A stretch of 64,000 nucleotides of DNA from Streptomyces sp. NBC_01232. GTDB lineage: Bacteria > Actinomycetota > Actinomycetes > Streptomycetales > Streptomycetaceae. A program made the position numbers and the translations under genes. Below the pieces are notes generated by a model. The model was not told the DNA's origin, did not search any database, and was given only the letters and a program-made list of their open reading frames with translations. The stretch lies in assembly GCF_035989885.1 (NCBI RefSeq), contig NZ_CP108518.1, forward strand, positions 4,575,501 through 4,639,500. Reading direction: 5' to 3'. Below are positions 32,358 through 41,101 of the stretch, in pieces. The stretch's first letter is position 1, and every line of letters starts with the position of its first letter.

Positions 32358-33581
32358 GTGGCTCGATCGAAGTCGTGCGAAACGCCGGAGGCCGTGGTCG
32401 CGGGAAGGGGGACGAGGGCCGGGGCGGGCATCGGGCCGGCTTCCGTGGCCGGATCCGCACCCGGCGGCGGGCGGCCGCTGATCATCACCGAGGACCCGCT
32501 GCTGCTCGACGATCTGCTGCGGCTGTGCGCCGCCGCGGGTGCCGAGCCGCATGTGCACCACGCGCTTCCCGAGCAGGGCGGGGCCGCGGGGACGGTCGGA
32601 GCGGACGCGGACGCGGAGGCTGCGCCGGGGAGCGCGGGGTGGGAATCCGCTCCGCTCGTGCTGGTGGGCGACGACGCCGCCCGGCGAGTGCGCGGGGCGC
32701 CGCGCCGGGCCGGGGTGTTCCTCGTCGGCCGGGAACTGGACGACCCCCAGGTGTGGCAACAGGCGGTCCAGATCGGCGCCGAGGAGGTACTGCGGCTCCC
32801 CGACGCCGAGAGCCTGCTCGTCGACCGCATCGCCGACGTCGTGGAGGGGGCCGGGCGGCCCGCCCTCGCCGTGGGGGTGATCGGAGGCAGCGGCGGCGCC
32901 GGCGCCTCCACCCTCGCCTGTGCGCTCGCCGTGCGGGCCGCCCGAGCCGGGGAGCGGACCATCCTCATCGACGGCGACCCGCTGGGCGGGGGCATGGACG
33001 TCCTGCTGGGCGGCGAGAGCGCCGAAGGGCTGCGCTGGCCGGACTTCGCGGCCTCGCGGGGCCGGGTCGGCGCCGGAGCGCTGGAGGAGTCCCTTCCCGA
33101 GCTGCACGCGCTGCGGGTGCTCAGCTGGGACCGCGGCGACCGGGTGGTGGTGCCGCCCGCCGCGATCCGGTCCGTGGTGGCCGCGGCGCGCCGCCGCGGC
33201 GGGGTGGTCGTGGTCGATCTGCCGCGGCGGGTCGACGAAGCCGTGGCCGAAGTGCTGGCCCAGCTCGACCTGGTGCTGATGGTGGTGCCGGGAGAGCTGC
33301 GGTCGGTGGCGGCCGCGGGCCGGGTGGCGGCCGGGGTGCGGATGGTGGCCCGGGACGTGCGTGTCGTCGTACGGGGACGCTGCCCCGGCGGCCTCGAACC
33401 GGAGGCCGTGGCCGGGCTGTTGGGAGCGCCGCTGGCCGGGGAGGTGCCGGTCGAGCTGGGACTCCCGGGGCGGGTGGCCGAGGGGGAGCCCCCGGGGACC
33501 CAGGGGCGGGGCGCGCTGGCCCGCTTCTGCGACGGCTTCTGGCAGCGGGTACTGGGATCCGCCCAGGGGGTGCCGGCATGA
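32358..33581 (+). CDS. ssd: septum site-determining protein Ssd
   Basis: A 407-residue MinD/CpaE-like ATPase. After a variable N-terminus comes a receiver-like alpha/beta domain (about residues 40-170) and then the MinD-type P-loop GGSGGAGASTLACALA (near 178), a deviant Walker A lacking the usual GK-T. It then continues as TILIDGDPLGGGMD and VVVDLPRR. In mycobacteria Ssd inhibits septation; in Tad loci CpaE-like proteins help place the pilus machine. Both roles fit, as it heads the tad operon here. GTG 32358 follows GGAG at about 7 nt. It overlaps the ATPase gene by 4 nt. Confidence 0.9.
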   Translation: MARSKSCETPEAVVAGRGTRAGAGIGPASVAGSAPGGGRPLIITEDPLLLDDLLRLCAAAGAEPHVHHALPEQGGAAGTVGADADAEAAPGSAGWESAPLVLVGDDAARRVRGAPRRAGVFLVGRELDDPQVWQQAVQIGAEEVLRLPDAESLLVDRIADVVEGAGRPALAVGVIGGSGGAGASTLACALAVRAARAGERTILIDGDPLGGGMDVLLGGESAEGLRWPDFAASRGRVGAGALEESLPELHALRVLSWDRGDRVVVPPAAIRSVVAAARRRGGVVVVDLPRRVDEAVAEVLAQLDLVLMVVPGELRSVAAAGRVAAGVRMVARDVRVVVRGRCPGGLEPEAVAGLLGAPLAGEVPVELGLPGRVAEGEPPGTQGRGALARFCDGFWQRVLGSAQGVPA

Positions 33582-34726
33582 GCGCGGTGCTCCTGGACGC
33601 GGTGCGCAGGCGGCTCGCCGAGACCGGGGCGGAACCGACCCCGGCGCGGGTGGCGGCCGCCCTTCGGGCCCAGGGAAGGCTGCTCGGCGACGCCGAAGTG
33701 CTGGGCGTGGCCGCCGAGTTACGGTCCGAGCTGGTCGGCGCGGGCCCGCTGGAGCCGCTGCTTTCCGATCCGGAGGTCACCGACGTGCTGGTGGCGGCCC
33801 CCGACCGGGTGTGGGTGGACCGGGGTGGCGGGCTGGAGCTGACCGGGGTGACCTTCGCCGACGCCGAGGCCGTGCGCAGGCTCGCCCAGCGGCTGGCCGC
33901 CGTGGCGGGGCGACGTCTCGACGACGCCCGGCCCTGGGTGGATGCCCGGATGCCCGACGGGACCCGGCTGCACGCCGTGCTGCCGCCGGTCTCGGTCGGG
34001 TCGGCCTGCCTCTCGCTGCGGGTGGTGCGGCCGAGGGCGTTCACGCTGGAGGAGCTCGTCGCCGCAGGGACTCTGCCGCCCGGTGGGCACCGGCTGCTGC
34101 GGGACATGGTCGAGGCCAGGCTGTCGTTCCTCGTCTCCGGCGGCACGGGAACGGGCAAGACCACTTTGCTCAGTGCCCTGTTGGGGCTGGTCGGCCCCGG
34201 GGAGCGGATCGTGCTGGCCGAGGACTCGGCCGAGCTGCGCCCCGACCATCCGCATGTGGTGCGGCTGGGGACCCGGCCGGCCAACCAGGAGGGAGCGGGC
34301 CTCGTGACCCTGGCGGACCTGGTCCGGCAGGCGCTGCGGATGCGGCCCGACCGGCTGGTGGTGGGCGAGGTGCGGGGCGCCGAGGTGGCGGACCTGCTGG
34401 CCGCTCTGAACACGGGTCACGAAGGCGGCTGCGGGACTGTTCACGCCAATGCAGCCGCCCATGTTCCGGCGCGGCTGGAGGCGCTCGGGACGGCCGCCGG
34501 GCTCGATCGGGCTTCCCTGCACAGCCAGTTGGCCGCGGCATTGACCCTGGTGCTCCATCTGGTCCGTGATCGGGAGGGACGGCGGCGGTTGGCCGAGGTG
34601 CACGTGCTGGAGAGGGACGCCGCCGGGCTGGTGATGACCGTACCGGCGCTGCGCTGGGCCGCGCGGGGCTTCGTACGGGAGCGGGGCTGGGAACGGCTTC
34701 GCCCGCTGCTGCGGGGTGCGCGGTGA
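33578..34726 (+). CDS. TadA/CpaF-family secretion ATPase
   Basis: A 382-residue type II/IV secretion ATPase that powers assembly of Flp-type pili. The N-terminal domain carries the GAGPLEPLLSDPEVTDVLV signature of CpaF/TadA proteins. Walker A is GGTGTGKTTLLSALLG (near residue 187), the Asp box is IVLAEDSAELRPDHPH, and the His box / Walker B region is RPDRLVVGEVRGAEV with TGHEGGCGTVHAN. Start ATG 33578 overlaps the ssd stop and the end overlaps the TadB-type gene by 4 nt. Confidence 0.94.
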   Translation: MSAVLLDAVRRRLAETGAEPTPARVAAALRAQGRLLGDAEVLGVAAELRSELVGAGPLEPLLSDPEVTDVLVAAPDRVWVDRGGGLELTGVTFADAEAVRRLAQRLAAVAGRRLDDARPWVDARMPDGTRLHAVLPPVSVGSACLSLRVVRPRAFTLEELVAAGTLPPGGHRLLRDMVEARLSFLVSGGTGTGKTTLLSALLGLVGPGERIVLAEDSAELRPDHPHVVRLGTRPANQEGAGLVTLADLVRQALRMRPDRLVVGEVRGAEVADLLAALNTGHEGGCGTVHANAAAHVPARLEALGTAAGLDRASLHSQLAAALTLVLHLVRDREGRRRLAEVHVLERDAAGLVMTVPALRWAARGFVRERGWERLRPLLRGAR

Positions 34727-35607
34727 ACGCGGGGGCGGTGCTTCCGGTGCCGCTGTTCGCCGGGGTGCTGTGCGCCGCGGCGGCCGTCTGGGGGCTGGCC
34801 GGGGGCGACCGGGTGACCCGTCGGGCCCGGGTCGTGCTCGTCGCGGGCGGTCCGATGGTGCCGGGCGCGCCGCTGCGCCGGGAGCGGCTGCTGGTCGCCG
34901 TACGGGTGCGGGCGGCGCGGTGGCGGGAGTGGTCCTGTCTCGGGGCCGGGCTGCTGGTCGCCGCGCTCGGCGGGTCGGTGATTCCGCTGCTCGCGGGGGC
35001 GGCCGCGATGCCGCTCGTGCGGCGGTGGCTGCGGGTGAGGGCGCGGGAGCGGGCCAGGGCGGCACGGGCCGCCGAGGTGGTGGCCCTGTGCGGTGCGGTG
35101 GTGGGCGAGCTGCGGGCGGGATCCCAGCCGGGGCAGGCCCTGACGGCGGCGCTGCGGCGCACGGCCGCCGGACCCGGCGGACCGGGTGCGGCGGAGGCGG
35201 GAGTGCTGGCTGCTGCGGCCTTCGGCGGGGACGTGCCCGGCGCGCTGCGCCAGGCGGCGCGGGAGCCCGGCGCGGACGGGCTGGCCGGGATGGCGGCCTG
35301 CTGGCGGGTGTCGGTGGACGGCGGTGCGGGACTGGCCGCCGGACTGGAGCGGCTGGAAGGGGCCCTGCGGGCCGAGCGGGACCGGCAGGAATCGCTGCGG
35401 GCCCAGCTGGCGGGGGCGCGGTCGACGGTGGTGGTTCTCGCCCTGCTGCCGCTGGTGGGCCTGCTGATCGGCACCGGGCTGGGCGCTGATCCGTTGCGCG
35501 TGCTGCTGCACACGCCGATGGGGTGGGGATGCCTGCTGGCCGGCGGCGTACTGGAGGCGCTGGGGCTGCTGTGGTGCGGGCGGATCGTCCGGGCGGGGGA
35601 GCGGTGA
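34723..35607 (+). CDS. TadB-type pilus assembly membrane protein (T2SSF family)
   Basis: A 294-residue membrane protein. A pair of N-terminal helices and a pair at the C-terminus (TVVVLALLPLVGLLIGTGLG; WGCLLAGGVLEALGLLWCG) flank a cytoplasmic helical domain of the GspF type (VVALCGAVVGELRAGSQPGQ). TadB is the inner-membrane platform on which the ATPase acts. GTG 34723 overlaps the preceding stop by 4 nt, and the gene overlaps the next by 4 nt. Confidence 0.88.
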   Translation: MNAGAVLPVPLFAGVLCAAAAVWGLAGGDRVTRRARVVLVAGGPMVPGAPLRRERLLVAVRVRAARWREWSCLGAGLLVAALGGSVIPLLAGAAAMPLVRRWLRVRARERARAARAAEVVALCGAVVGELRAGSQPGQALTAALRRTAAGPGGPGAAEAGVLAAAAFGGDVPGALRQAAREPGADGLAGMAACWRVSVDGGAGLAAGLERLEGALRAERDRQESLRAQLAGARSTVVVLALLPLVGLLIGTGLGADPLRVLLHTPMGWGCLLAGGVLEALGLLWCGRIVRAGER

Positions 35608-36383
35608 CGGCCGGCCACGTCGTCCACAGGCTGGGGATCGCCGTCTGCCTGGCGGTGGTGGCCCTGTGGGCGGTGCGGGAGGTGGCCGCACGGGTCCGGA
35701 TGCGGGCGGCCCGGCGCAGGACCACGGCTCTGCTGGGGGCGGAGCCGGCGCGGCGCGAGGCGGCGTGGGGATCCGCGGTGCGCGGTGCGACGGCCGCGTG
35801 GGCCGGGCCGGCGGGGGCGCTGCTGGCCGGCTGGGTGCTCGTCGGCGGGGTGACGGGTGTGGCCGTCGGAGCTCTGACCGCGTTCGGCGTGCGGCGCTGG
35901 CAGGCGAGGGCGCGGCCACCGGCCGCAGTGGATCCGAAGGAGGCGGAGCGTCAGCTGCCGTTCGCGGCTGACCTGTTGGCCGCGTGTCTGGCGGCCGGGG
36001 CCGGCCCGGTGGAGGCCGCCGAGGTGGTGGGGGAGTCGCTGGGCGGCCCGGTGGGCGAGCGGCTGGCGAGGGCCGGGGCGGAGCTGCGGCTGGGCGGCGA
36101 ACCGGGCGCCGGGTGGGGGAGGTTGGCGGAGATACCCGGCGCCGGGGCGCTCGCGCAATGCCTGGAACGGGCGGCCCGGACGGGGGCGCCCGCGGCGGAA
36201 CCGGTCTCCCGGCTCGCGTCCGGGTTGCGGGAGGACCGGGCCCGCAGTGCGGGAGCGAGGGCGCAGCGGGCGGCGGTTCTCGTCACGGCGCCGGTGGGGC
36301 TGTGTTTTCTCCCCGCTTTTCTCGCGATCGGGGTCGCACCGGTGGTGATCGGAATGGCGTCGGGACTTCTCTCGAACACCTGA
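35604..36383 (+). CDS. TadC-type pilus assembly membrane protein (T2SSF family)
   Basis: A 259-residue partner of the preceding protein, with N-terminal helices (IAVCLAVVALWAVREVAA; GALLAGWVLVGGVTGVAVGA), the GspF-type domain (QLPFAADLLAACLAAGAGPV) and a terminal hydrophobic pair (APVGLCFLPAFLAIGVAPVV). GTG 35604 overlaps the upstream stop. A 48-nt gap with an excellent ribosome binding site separates it from the pilin gene, a place where pilin expression could be raised. Confidence 0.87.
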   Translation: MTAGHVVHRLGIAVCLAVVALWAVREVAARVRMRAARRRTTALLGAEPARREAAWGSAVRGATAAWAGPAGALLAGWVLVGGVTGVAVGALTAFGVRRWQARARPPAAVDPKEAERQLPFAADLLAACLAAGAGPVEAAEVVGESLGGPVGERLARAGAELRLGGEPGAGWGRLAEIPGAGALAQCLERAARTGAPAAEPVSRLASGLREDRARSAGARAQRAAVLVTAPVGLCFLPAFLAIGVAPVVIGMASGLLSNT

Positions 36384-36431
36384 AGTCGCATGGGCCACAT
36401 ACATCAACAGAAGAAATCACAGGAGGCTGTC

Positions 36432-36629
36432 ATGAGGATCATCTGGTTTCGTGTACGGGCGGTACTGCGGGGGCGTGGGGGCGACGCGGGGATGTCCACC
36501 TCGGAATACGCCATGGGCACGATCGCGGCCTGCGCATTCGCGGCCGTCCTCTACAAGGTGGTGACGAGTGAAGTCGTCGCCACGGCCCTTCAGTCGACCA
36601 TCGGAAAGGCGCTCGATGTGCCGTTCTGA
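36432..36629 (+). CDS. Flp-type prepilin (DUF4244)
   Basis: A 65-residue prepilin. The basic leader ends at Gly20 and the mature part starts MSTSEYAMGTIAACAFAAVL, with Glu at +5 and Tyr at +6, the defining E-Y pair of Flp pilins. Only about 45 mature residues, a single helix, remain, as in other Flp subunits. ATG 36432 follows AGGAGGCTGTC. It is the likely major subunit of the pilus. No prepilin peptidase gene is found in this window, so cleavage must use an enzyme encoded elsewhere. Confidence 0.9.
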   Translation: MRIIWFRVRAVLRGRGGDAGMSTSEYAMGTIAACAFAAVLYKVVTSEVVATALQSTIGKALDVPF

Positions 36630-37002
36630 GGGTGGGCCACAGGGCGGCCGGGGAAAGTCGGACCGGGGATATGTGACGGCGGAGGCCGCCCTGGTGATCC
36701 CGGCTCTGGTGCTGTTCGCGGCGCTGCTGGTGTGGGCGTTGATGGCGGCCGCCGCGCAGATCCGTTGTGTGGACGCGGCCCGGGCCGGTGCCCGGGCGGC
36801 GGCCAGGTCGGAGCCGCTGGAGGTGGCTCAGGCGGCGGCCCGGGCGGCAGCTCCCGCGGGGGCACGGGTGGAGCTGGAGCGGGTGGGAGACCTCTGGCGG
36901 GTCCGGGTGGAGGCTCCGGCACCAGGTCCGGGCGGGCTGCCGGTACGGCTCGGCGCGCAGGCCGTGGCCCTGGCGGAGGACAGCGTGGGGCCGCCGCCGT
37001 GA
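36616..37002 (+). CDS. TadE-like pseudopilin
   Basis: A 128-residue protein whose N-terminal part DRGYVTAEAALVIPALVLFA has a Gly followed by Glu at +5 and a hydrophobic helix, as in TadE pseudopilins. A soluble beta-rich region follows (VELERVGDLWRVRVEAPAPG). ATG 36616 has GGAAAGG 6 nt upstream and lies inside the pilin gene (14-nt overlap, other frame). It also overlaps the next gene by 4 nt. Confidence 0.85.
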   Translation: MCRSEGGPQGGRGKSDRGYVTAEAALVIPALVLFAALLVWALMAAAAQIRCVDAARAGARAAARSEPLEVAQAAARAAAPAGARVELERVGDLWRVRVEAPAPGPGGLPVRLGAQAVALAEDSVGPPP

Positions 37003-37340
37003 GCCGGGACCGGGGTTCGGCCACGGTCTGGGCGGCGCTGGTGGCGACGGTGCTGGGTGCGGTGTTCGGAGGTGTGCTGCTCCTCGGCCAGGCCGTCGTG
37101 GCTCGCCACCGGGCGGCGGCGGCCGCCGACCTGGCGGCGCTCGCGGCGGCGGTCACCTGGGCCCACGGGCCGGAGACGGCCTGTGCGACGGCCCTGCGGG
37201 TGGCCCGGGCGCAGGGCGCGGTGCTCGGCGGGTGTCTCCTGCGGGGGGAGGTCGCCGAGGTCACCGCCCGGGTCGCCGCGGGCCCCTTCACCCCCGGGAT
37301 CCGGGCCCGGGCCGGACCGCCCGGGGCACCGGCGGGCTGA
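36999..37340 (+). CDS. TadE/TadG-like (Rv3654c-type) protein
   Basis: A 113-residue protein with an N-terminal helix (SATVWAALVATVLGAVFGGV) behind a Gly, then a Cys-containing soluble segment with two cysteines (ETACATALRV and LGGCLL). It corresponds to the last small gene of actinobacterial tad loci (Rv3654c group). Unlike the preceding TadE it lacks the Glu at +5, so processing by prepilin peptidase is uncertain. GTG 36999 overlaps the TadE stop. It is convergent with the helicase gene. Confidence 0.82.
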   Translation: MSRDRGSATVWAALVATVLGAVFGGVLLLGQAVVARHRAAAAADLAALAAAVTWAHGPETACATALRVARAQGAVLGGCLLRGEVAEVTARVAAGPFTPGIRARAGPPGAPAG

Positions 37341-37371
37341 GGGCCACGGGCGGCGCCCGGACCGGGGGCCG

Positions 37372-39849
37372 TCAGGCCCCGGCGGGCGGGGATTCGACGG
37401 GCGGGGCTTCGGCCAGGAGGCGGGTCAGGAGGCGGATGGCGCCGCGCTTGTGCAGGGGCTCGTTGCCGTTGCCGCACTTGGGGGACTGGATGCAGGACGG
37501 GCAGCCGGCCTCGCACTCGCAGGCGGCGATCGCGTCGCGGGTCGCAGTGAGCCAGGCGCGGGCCGTGCGGAAGGCGCGCTCCGCGAAGCCGGCGCCGCCG
37601 GGGTGGCCGTCGTAGACGAAGACGGTGGGGAGGAGGGTGTCGGGATGCAGCGGCACGGAGACGCCGCCGATGTCCCAGCGGTCGCAGGTGGCGAACAGCG
37701 GCAGCATGCCGATGGAGGCGTGTTCGGCGGCGTGCAGGGCGCCGCCGAGGATCTCCGGGTTGATCCGGGCCTCCTCGAGCTGGTCCTCGGTCACCGTCCA
37801 CCACACGGCCCGGGTGCGCAGGGTGCGGGGCGGCAGGTCGAGCTTGGCCTCGCCCAGCACCTCGCCGGTGATCAGTTTGCGGCGCAGATAGGAGACGACC
37901 TGGTTGGTGACCTCGACGGAGCCGAAGCAGAGCCGGGCCGAGCCCCACGGGATCTCGGTCTCGGTCTCCAGGATGGAGATGGAGGTGGTGTCCCGGGCCG
38001 TGGTGGAGAAGGGCGGATCCGCCTGCTCCACGAGGGCCACGGAATCCTCCAGGTCCAGGTGCTTCACGAGGTACGTGCGGCCCTGGTGGAGGTGGACGGC
38101 CCCCTCGTGGACGGCGGTGTGGGCCGCCGACTCGTCGACCGTCCCCAGCAGCCGGCCGGTCGAGGCCTCGACGATCTGCACCGGGCGGCCGCCGCCGCCC
38201 CGGATGTCGGTCAGGTCCGAGGCCCGCTCCCGGCGGGTCCAGTGCCAGGCGGTGGCCCTGCGGCGCAGCAGTTTCGCCGCCTCGAGCTGAGGAAGGAGGT
38301 CCTCGGTCGCCGGGCCGAAGAGTTCCAGGTCCGCCTCGGTCAGCGGCAGCTCCGCCGCCGCCGCGCACAGGTGGGGGGCGAGGACGTACGGGTTGTCGGG
38401 GTCCAGGACGGTGGCCTCCACCGGCTGGTCGAAGAGCGCCTCGGGGTGGTGGACGAGGTAGGTGTCCAACGGGTCGTCCCGGGCGATCAGCACGGCCAGG
38501 GCGCCCTGGCCCGAGCGCCCTGCGCGGCCGGCCTGCTGCCACAGGGAGGCCCTCGTGCCCGGGTAGCCGGTGATCAGGACGGCGTCCAGGCCCGAGACGT
38601 CCACACCCAGCTCCAGGGCCGTCGTGGCGGCCAGTCCGAGGAGTTCGCCGGAGTGCAGGGCCCGCTCCAGGGCCCGGCGCTCCTCGGGGAGGTAGCCGCC
38701 CCGGTAGGCGGCGACCCTGCGGGCCAGCGACCGGTCGACCGACGCGAGCCGTTCCTGGGCGATCACGGAGATCAGCTCGGCGCCGCGCCGGGAGCGGACG
38801 AAGGCGACCGTACGGACCCCCTGGACCACCAGATCGGTCAGCAGGTCGGCCGTCTCCGCGGTGGCCGTACGGCGTACGGGAGCGCCCTTCTCGCCCCGCA
38901 GCTCGGTGAGCAGCGGGGGCTCCCACAGGGCGAAGACCACCTCGCCCCGCGGTGAGGCGTCGTCGGTGATCTCGATCACGCGCGCACCGGTCAGCCGGGA
39001 CGCGGCGGCCGCGGGGTCGCTGGCGGTGGCGGAGGCGAGCAGGAAGACCGGGTCGGCGCCGTAGCGGGCGCACAGCCGCCGCAGCCGGCGCAGGACCTGT
39101 GCCACGTGGGAGCCGAAGACCCCGCGGTAGGTGTGGCACTCGTCGATGACGACGTAGCGCAGGGCCCGCAGGAAGGAGGACCAGCGCGGGTGGGCCGGGA
39201 GGATCCCGCGGTGCAGCATGTCGGGGTTGGTCAGGACGTAGTTCGCGTACTGCCGCACCCACTCGCGTTCCTCGACGGGTGTGTCCCCGTCGTAGACCGC
39301 GGGGCGCACGGCGTTGCCCAGCGGGGCGGCCAGTTCCCGTACGGCGCGCCGCTGGTCGGCCGCCAGGGCCTTGGTGGGGGCCAGGTACAGGGCGGTCGCG
39401 CCCCTGCCGTTCGGGGCCTCGGCTCCGTCGGCGAGGGCGGAGAGCACGGGTGCGAGGTAGGCCAGGGACTTGCCGGAGGCGGTGCCGGTGGCCACGACCA
39501 CGGACGTTCCGTCGAGGGCGAGCTCGGCCGCCGCGGCCTGGTGTTCCCACGGATGGTCGATTCCGGCCGATCGGATCGCGGCTACGACGTCTGTTCGGAT
39601 GCGGTCCGGCCAGACTGCATGACGACCCGCCCGAGGGGGCAAGTGCTCCGTATGGGTGATGCGCGCAGCACGGGAAGGCCCCCGTGACAGGCGGTCCAGG
39701 ACCGTGTCGGGGGTGGGTCGAGGGTCCGCATGTGCCCTGGGCTGTCCGGGACCGTGAGTGTTGGCCATCGGAACCGAGTGTGTCACCGGCGTGCGGGACA
39801 ATGGTCCGAAGGCGTCGTGCGCGCCTGCCGGTAAGTGATTGAATGCCAT
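37372..39849 (-). CDS. DEAD/DEAH-box helicase with DUF1998 zinc domain (Hrq1/MrfA-like)
   Basis: An 825-residue superfamily 2 helicase. Motif I is ATGTASGKSLAYLAPV (near residue 90), motif II VIDECHTYRG and motif VI WQQAGRAGRSGQG. The C-terminal DUF1998-type domain contains a four-Cys cluster (CECEAGCPSCIQSPKCGNG). MrfA/Hrq1 relatives unwind DNA 3' to 5' and act in repair of mitomycin-type lesions. ATG 39849 (MAFNHLPAGAHDAF) is chosen because conserved sequence starts there; the frame is open to 40005 but overlaps bldG. It is divergent from bldG with a 70-nt gap. Confidence 0.92.
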   Translation of the reverse strand: MAFNHLPAGAHDAFGPLSRTPVTHSVPMANTHGPGQPRAHADPRPTPDTVLDRLSRGPSRAARITHTEHLPPRAGRHAVWPDRIRTDVVAAIRSAGIDHPWEHQAAAAELALDGTSVVVATGTASGKSLAYLAPVLSALADGAEAPNGRGATALYLAPTKALAADQRRAVRELAAPLGNAVRPAVYDGDTPVEEREWVRQYANYVLTNPDMLHRGILPAHPRWSSFLRALRYVVIDECHTYRGVFGSHVAQVLRRLRRLCARYGADPVFLLASATASDPAAAASRLTGARVIEITDDASPRGEVVFALWEPPLLTELRGEKGAPVRRTATAETADLLTDLVVQGVRTVAFVRSRRGAELISVIAQERLASVDRSLARRVAAYRGGYLPEERRALERALHSGELLGLAATTALELGVDVSGLDAVLITGYPGTRASLWQQAGRAGRSGQGALAVLIARDDPLDTYLVHHPEALFDQPVEATVLDPDNPYVLAPHLCAAAAELPLTEADLELFGPATEDLLPQLEAAKLLRRRATAWHWTRRERASDLTDIRGGGGRPVQIVEASTGRLLGTVDESAAHTAVHEGAVHLHQGRTYLVKHLDLEDSVALVEQADPPFSTTARDTTSISILETETEIPWGSARLCFGSVEVTNQVVSYLRRKLITGEVLGEAKLDLPPRTLRTRAVWWTVTEDQLEEARINPEILGGALHAAEHASIGMLPLFATCDRWDIGGVSVPLHPDTLLPTVFVYDGHPGGAGFAERAFRTARAWLTATRDAIAACECEAGCPSCIQSPKCGNGNEPLHKRGAIRLLTRLLAEAPPVESPPAGA

Positions 39850-39919
39850 CGCGGCAGCCAATCCCTCGCCTACCTTCGGGTGGGGGGGCGTCGCTCGATA
39901 GCAAGGTGCTGGAGGATCC

Positions 39920-40261
39920 GTGGACCTGTCCCTGTCGACTCGCACTGTCGGCGACCGTACGGTCGTGGAGGTCGGTGGCGAGATTGATGTGTATACCGCG
40001 CCCAAGCTGCGCGAGCAGTTGGTCGAGTTGGTGAACGACGGCAGCTACCACCTGGTTGTCGACATGGAGCGAGTGGACTTCCTCGACTCCACCGGCCTTG
40101 GTGTGCTCGTGGGAGGCCTCAAGCGCGTCCGCGCGCACGAGGGCTCGCTCCGTCTGGTGTGCAACCAGGAGCGCATCCTGAAGATCTTCCGAATCACCGG
40201 TCTGACCAAGGTGTTTCCGATCCACACCACTGTGGAAGACGCCGTCAACGCCACTGACTGA
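39920..40261 (+). CDS. bldG: anti-sigma factor antagonist BldG
   Basis: A 113-residue STAS-domain anti-anti-sigma factor, matching Streptomyces BldG in length and sequence. The phosphorylation site is Ser57 in [11 protein letters not shown]. BldG is needed for aerial hyphae and antibiotic production; when unphosphorylated it binds anti-sigma factors and releases stress sigma factors. GTG 39920 follows GGAGGATCC at about 5 nt. The next gene encodes its anti-sigma partner, 122 nt downstream, an arrangement conserved in the genus. Confidence 0.97.
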   Translation: MDLSLSTRTVGDRTVVEVGGEIDVYTAPKLREQLVELVNDGSYHLVVDMERVDFLDSTGLGVLVGGLKRVRAHEGSLRLVCNQERILKIFRITGLTKVFPIHTTVEDAVNATD

Positions 40262-40383
40262 CGGCTCCGGCCGGCTCCCCGCGGCCTCCGGGCGGCAGGG
40301 GGCCGACAAGGAGAGCGGGGGTACCGGGCCATGGTTGGCCCGGGCCCCTGTCAAGGCACGCCCGTAGTCCGAGGGGGACGCGC

Positions 40384-40824
40384 ATGGCCACCGTTGAACT
40401 GCGCTTCAGCGCCCAGCCCGAACACGTCCGGACGGCCCGCCTGGTCGCGGCCGCCGTGGCTCGCCGGGTGGGCGTGGAGGAAGCCGTCCTCGACGAGGTC
40501 CGCCTCGCCGTGGGTGAGGCCTGTTCGCGTGCCGTCGGACTCCACCGGAGCAACGGACTGACCGCGCCCGTCCGGGTGGTGCTGAGCGAGGAGGACAAGG
40601 TGTTCTCCATCGAGGTCGGCGACGAGGTTCCCGGGCCGTCCGGCAGCGCGGCGGACGCCGTGCCCGGCATCACCGCAGTCCTGGAGTCGGACGGCGAGAC
40701 CGAGGACGAGATGGGCCTCGCGGTGATCAGCGGGCTCGTCGACGACGTCGAGGTGAGCAGTGGGGAATCGGGCGGAACCATCCGGATGAGCTGGCCCGTC
40801 GCCGGAGTCTCCGAGCTTCCCTGA
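40384..40824 (+). CDS. apgA: anti-sigma factor / kinase partner of BldG (ApgA, SCO3548-like)
   Basis: A 146-residue GHKL ATPase of the RsbW/SpoIIAB type. The N-box region is DEVRLAVGEACSRAV; the usual Asn of the N-box is replaced by Cys here. The G1 region holds EDEMGLAVISGLVDDV, a short lid. The S. coelicolor homologue SCO3548 interacts with BldG. ATG 40384 follows GAGGGGGACGCGC. The pair ends at the terminator 40888-40914. Confidence 0.88.
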   Translation: MATVELRFSAQPEHVRTARLVAAAVARRVGVEEAVLDEVRLAVGEACSRAVGLHRSNGLTAPVRVVLSEEDKVFSIEVGDEVPGPSGSAADAVPGITAVLESDGETEDEMGLAVISGLVDDVEVSSGESGGTIRMSWPVAGVSELP

Positions 40825-40887
40825 GATCCGCCGCGATGCGGAGTGATCCACAGCGCGCGCAATCCTTCGTATCTTCCGATCTTTATC

Positions 40888-40914
40888 AAGGCCCTGCTGA
40901 GCAGGGCCTTTTTC
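40888..40914 (+). terminator. terminator of bldG operon
   Basis: AAGGCCCTGC / GCAGGGCCTT stem with a TGA loop, followed by TTTTTC: a classical intrinsic terminator. Confidence 0.92.
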
Positions 40915-41101
40915 ATTTCCCTAGATCAATGATCAGGCGTCAATGCCTTTGCCCCATTACCACTTTCGAGGGTAATGGAGTGACGCGATCTATTGCTGAG
41001 GAGCAAGAGCACGCCAATTGCGTTTCCTGCGCACTGTTTTGATCGGGGCGCGCTCCCTACAATCCGTCCACATCTTGAGCTCATCACGTCAAGGAGGACG
41101 A

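Noticed and set aside
36590..40354. 1254-codon frame overlapping helicase, tad and bldG
   Set aside because: Arg/Gly/Pro-rich shadow without any domain; five well-supported genes occupy the interval.
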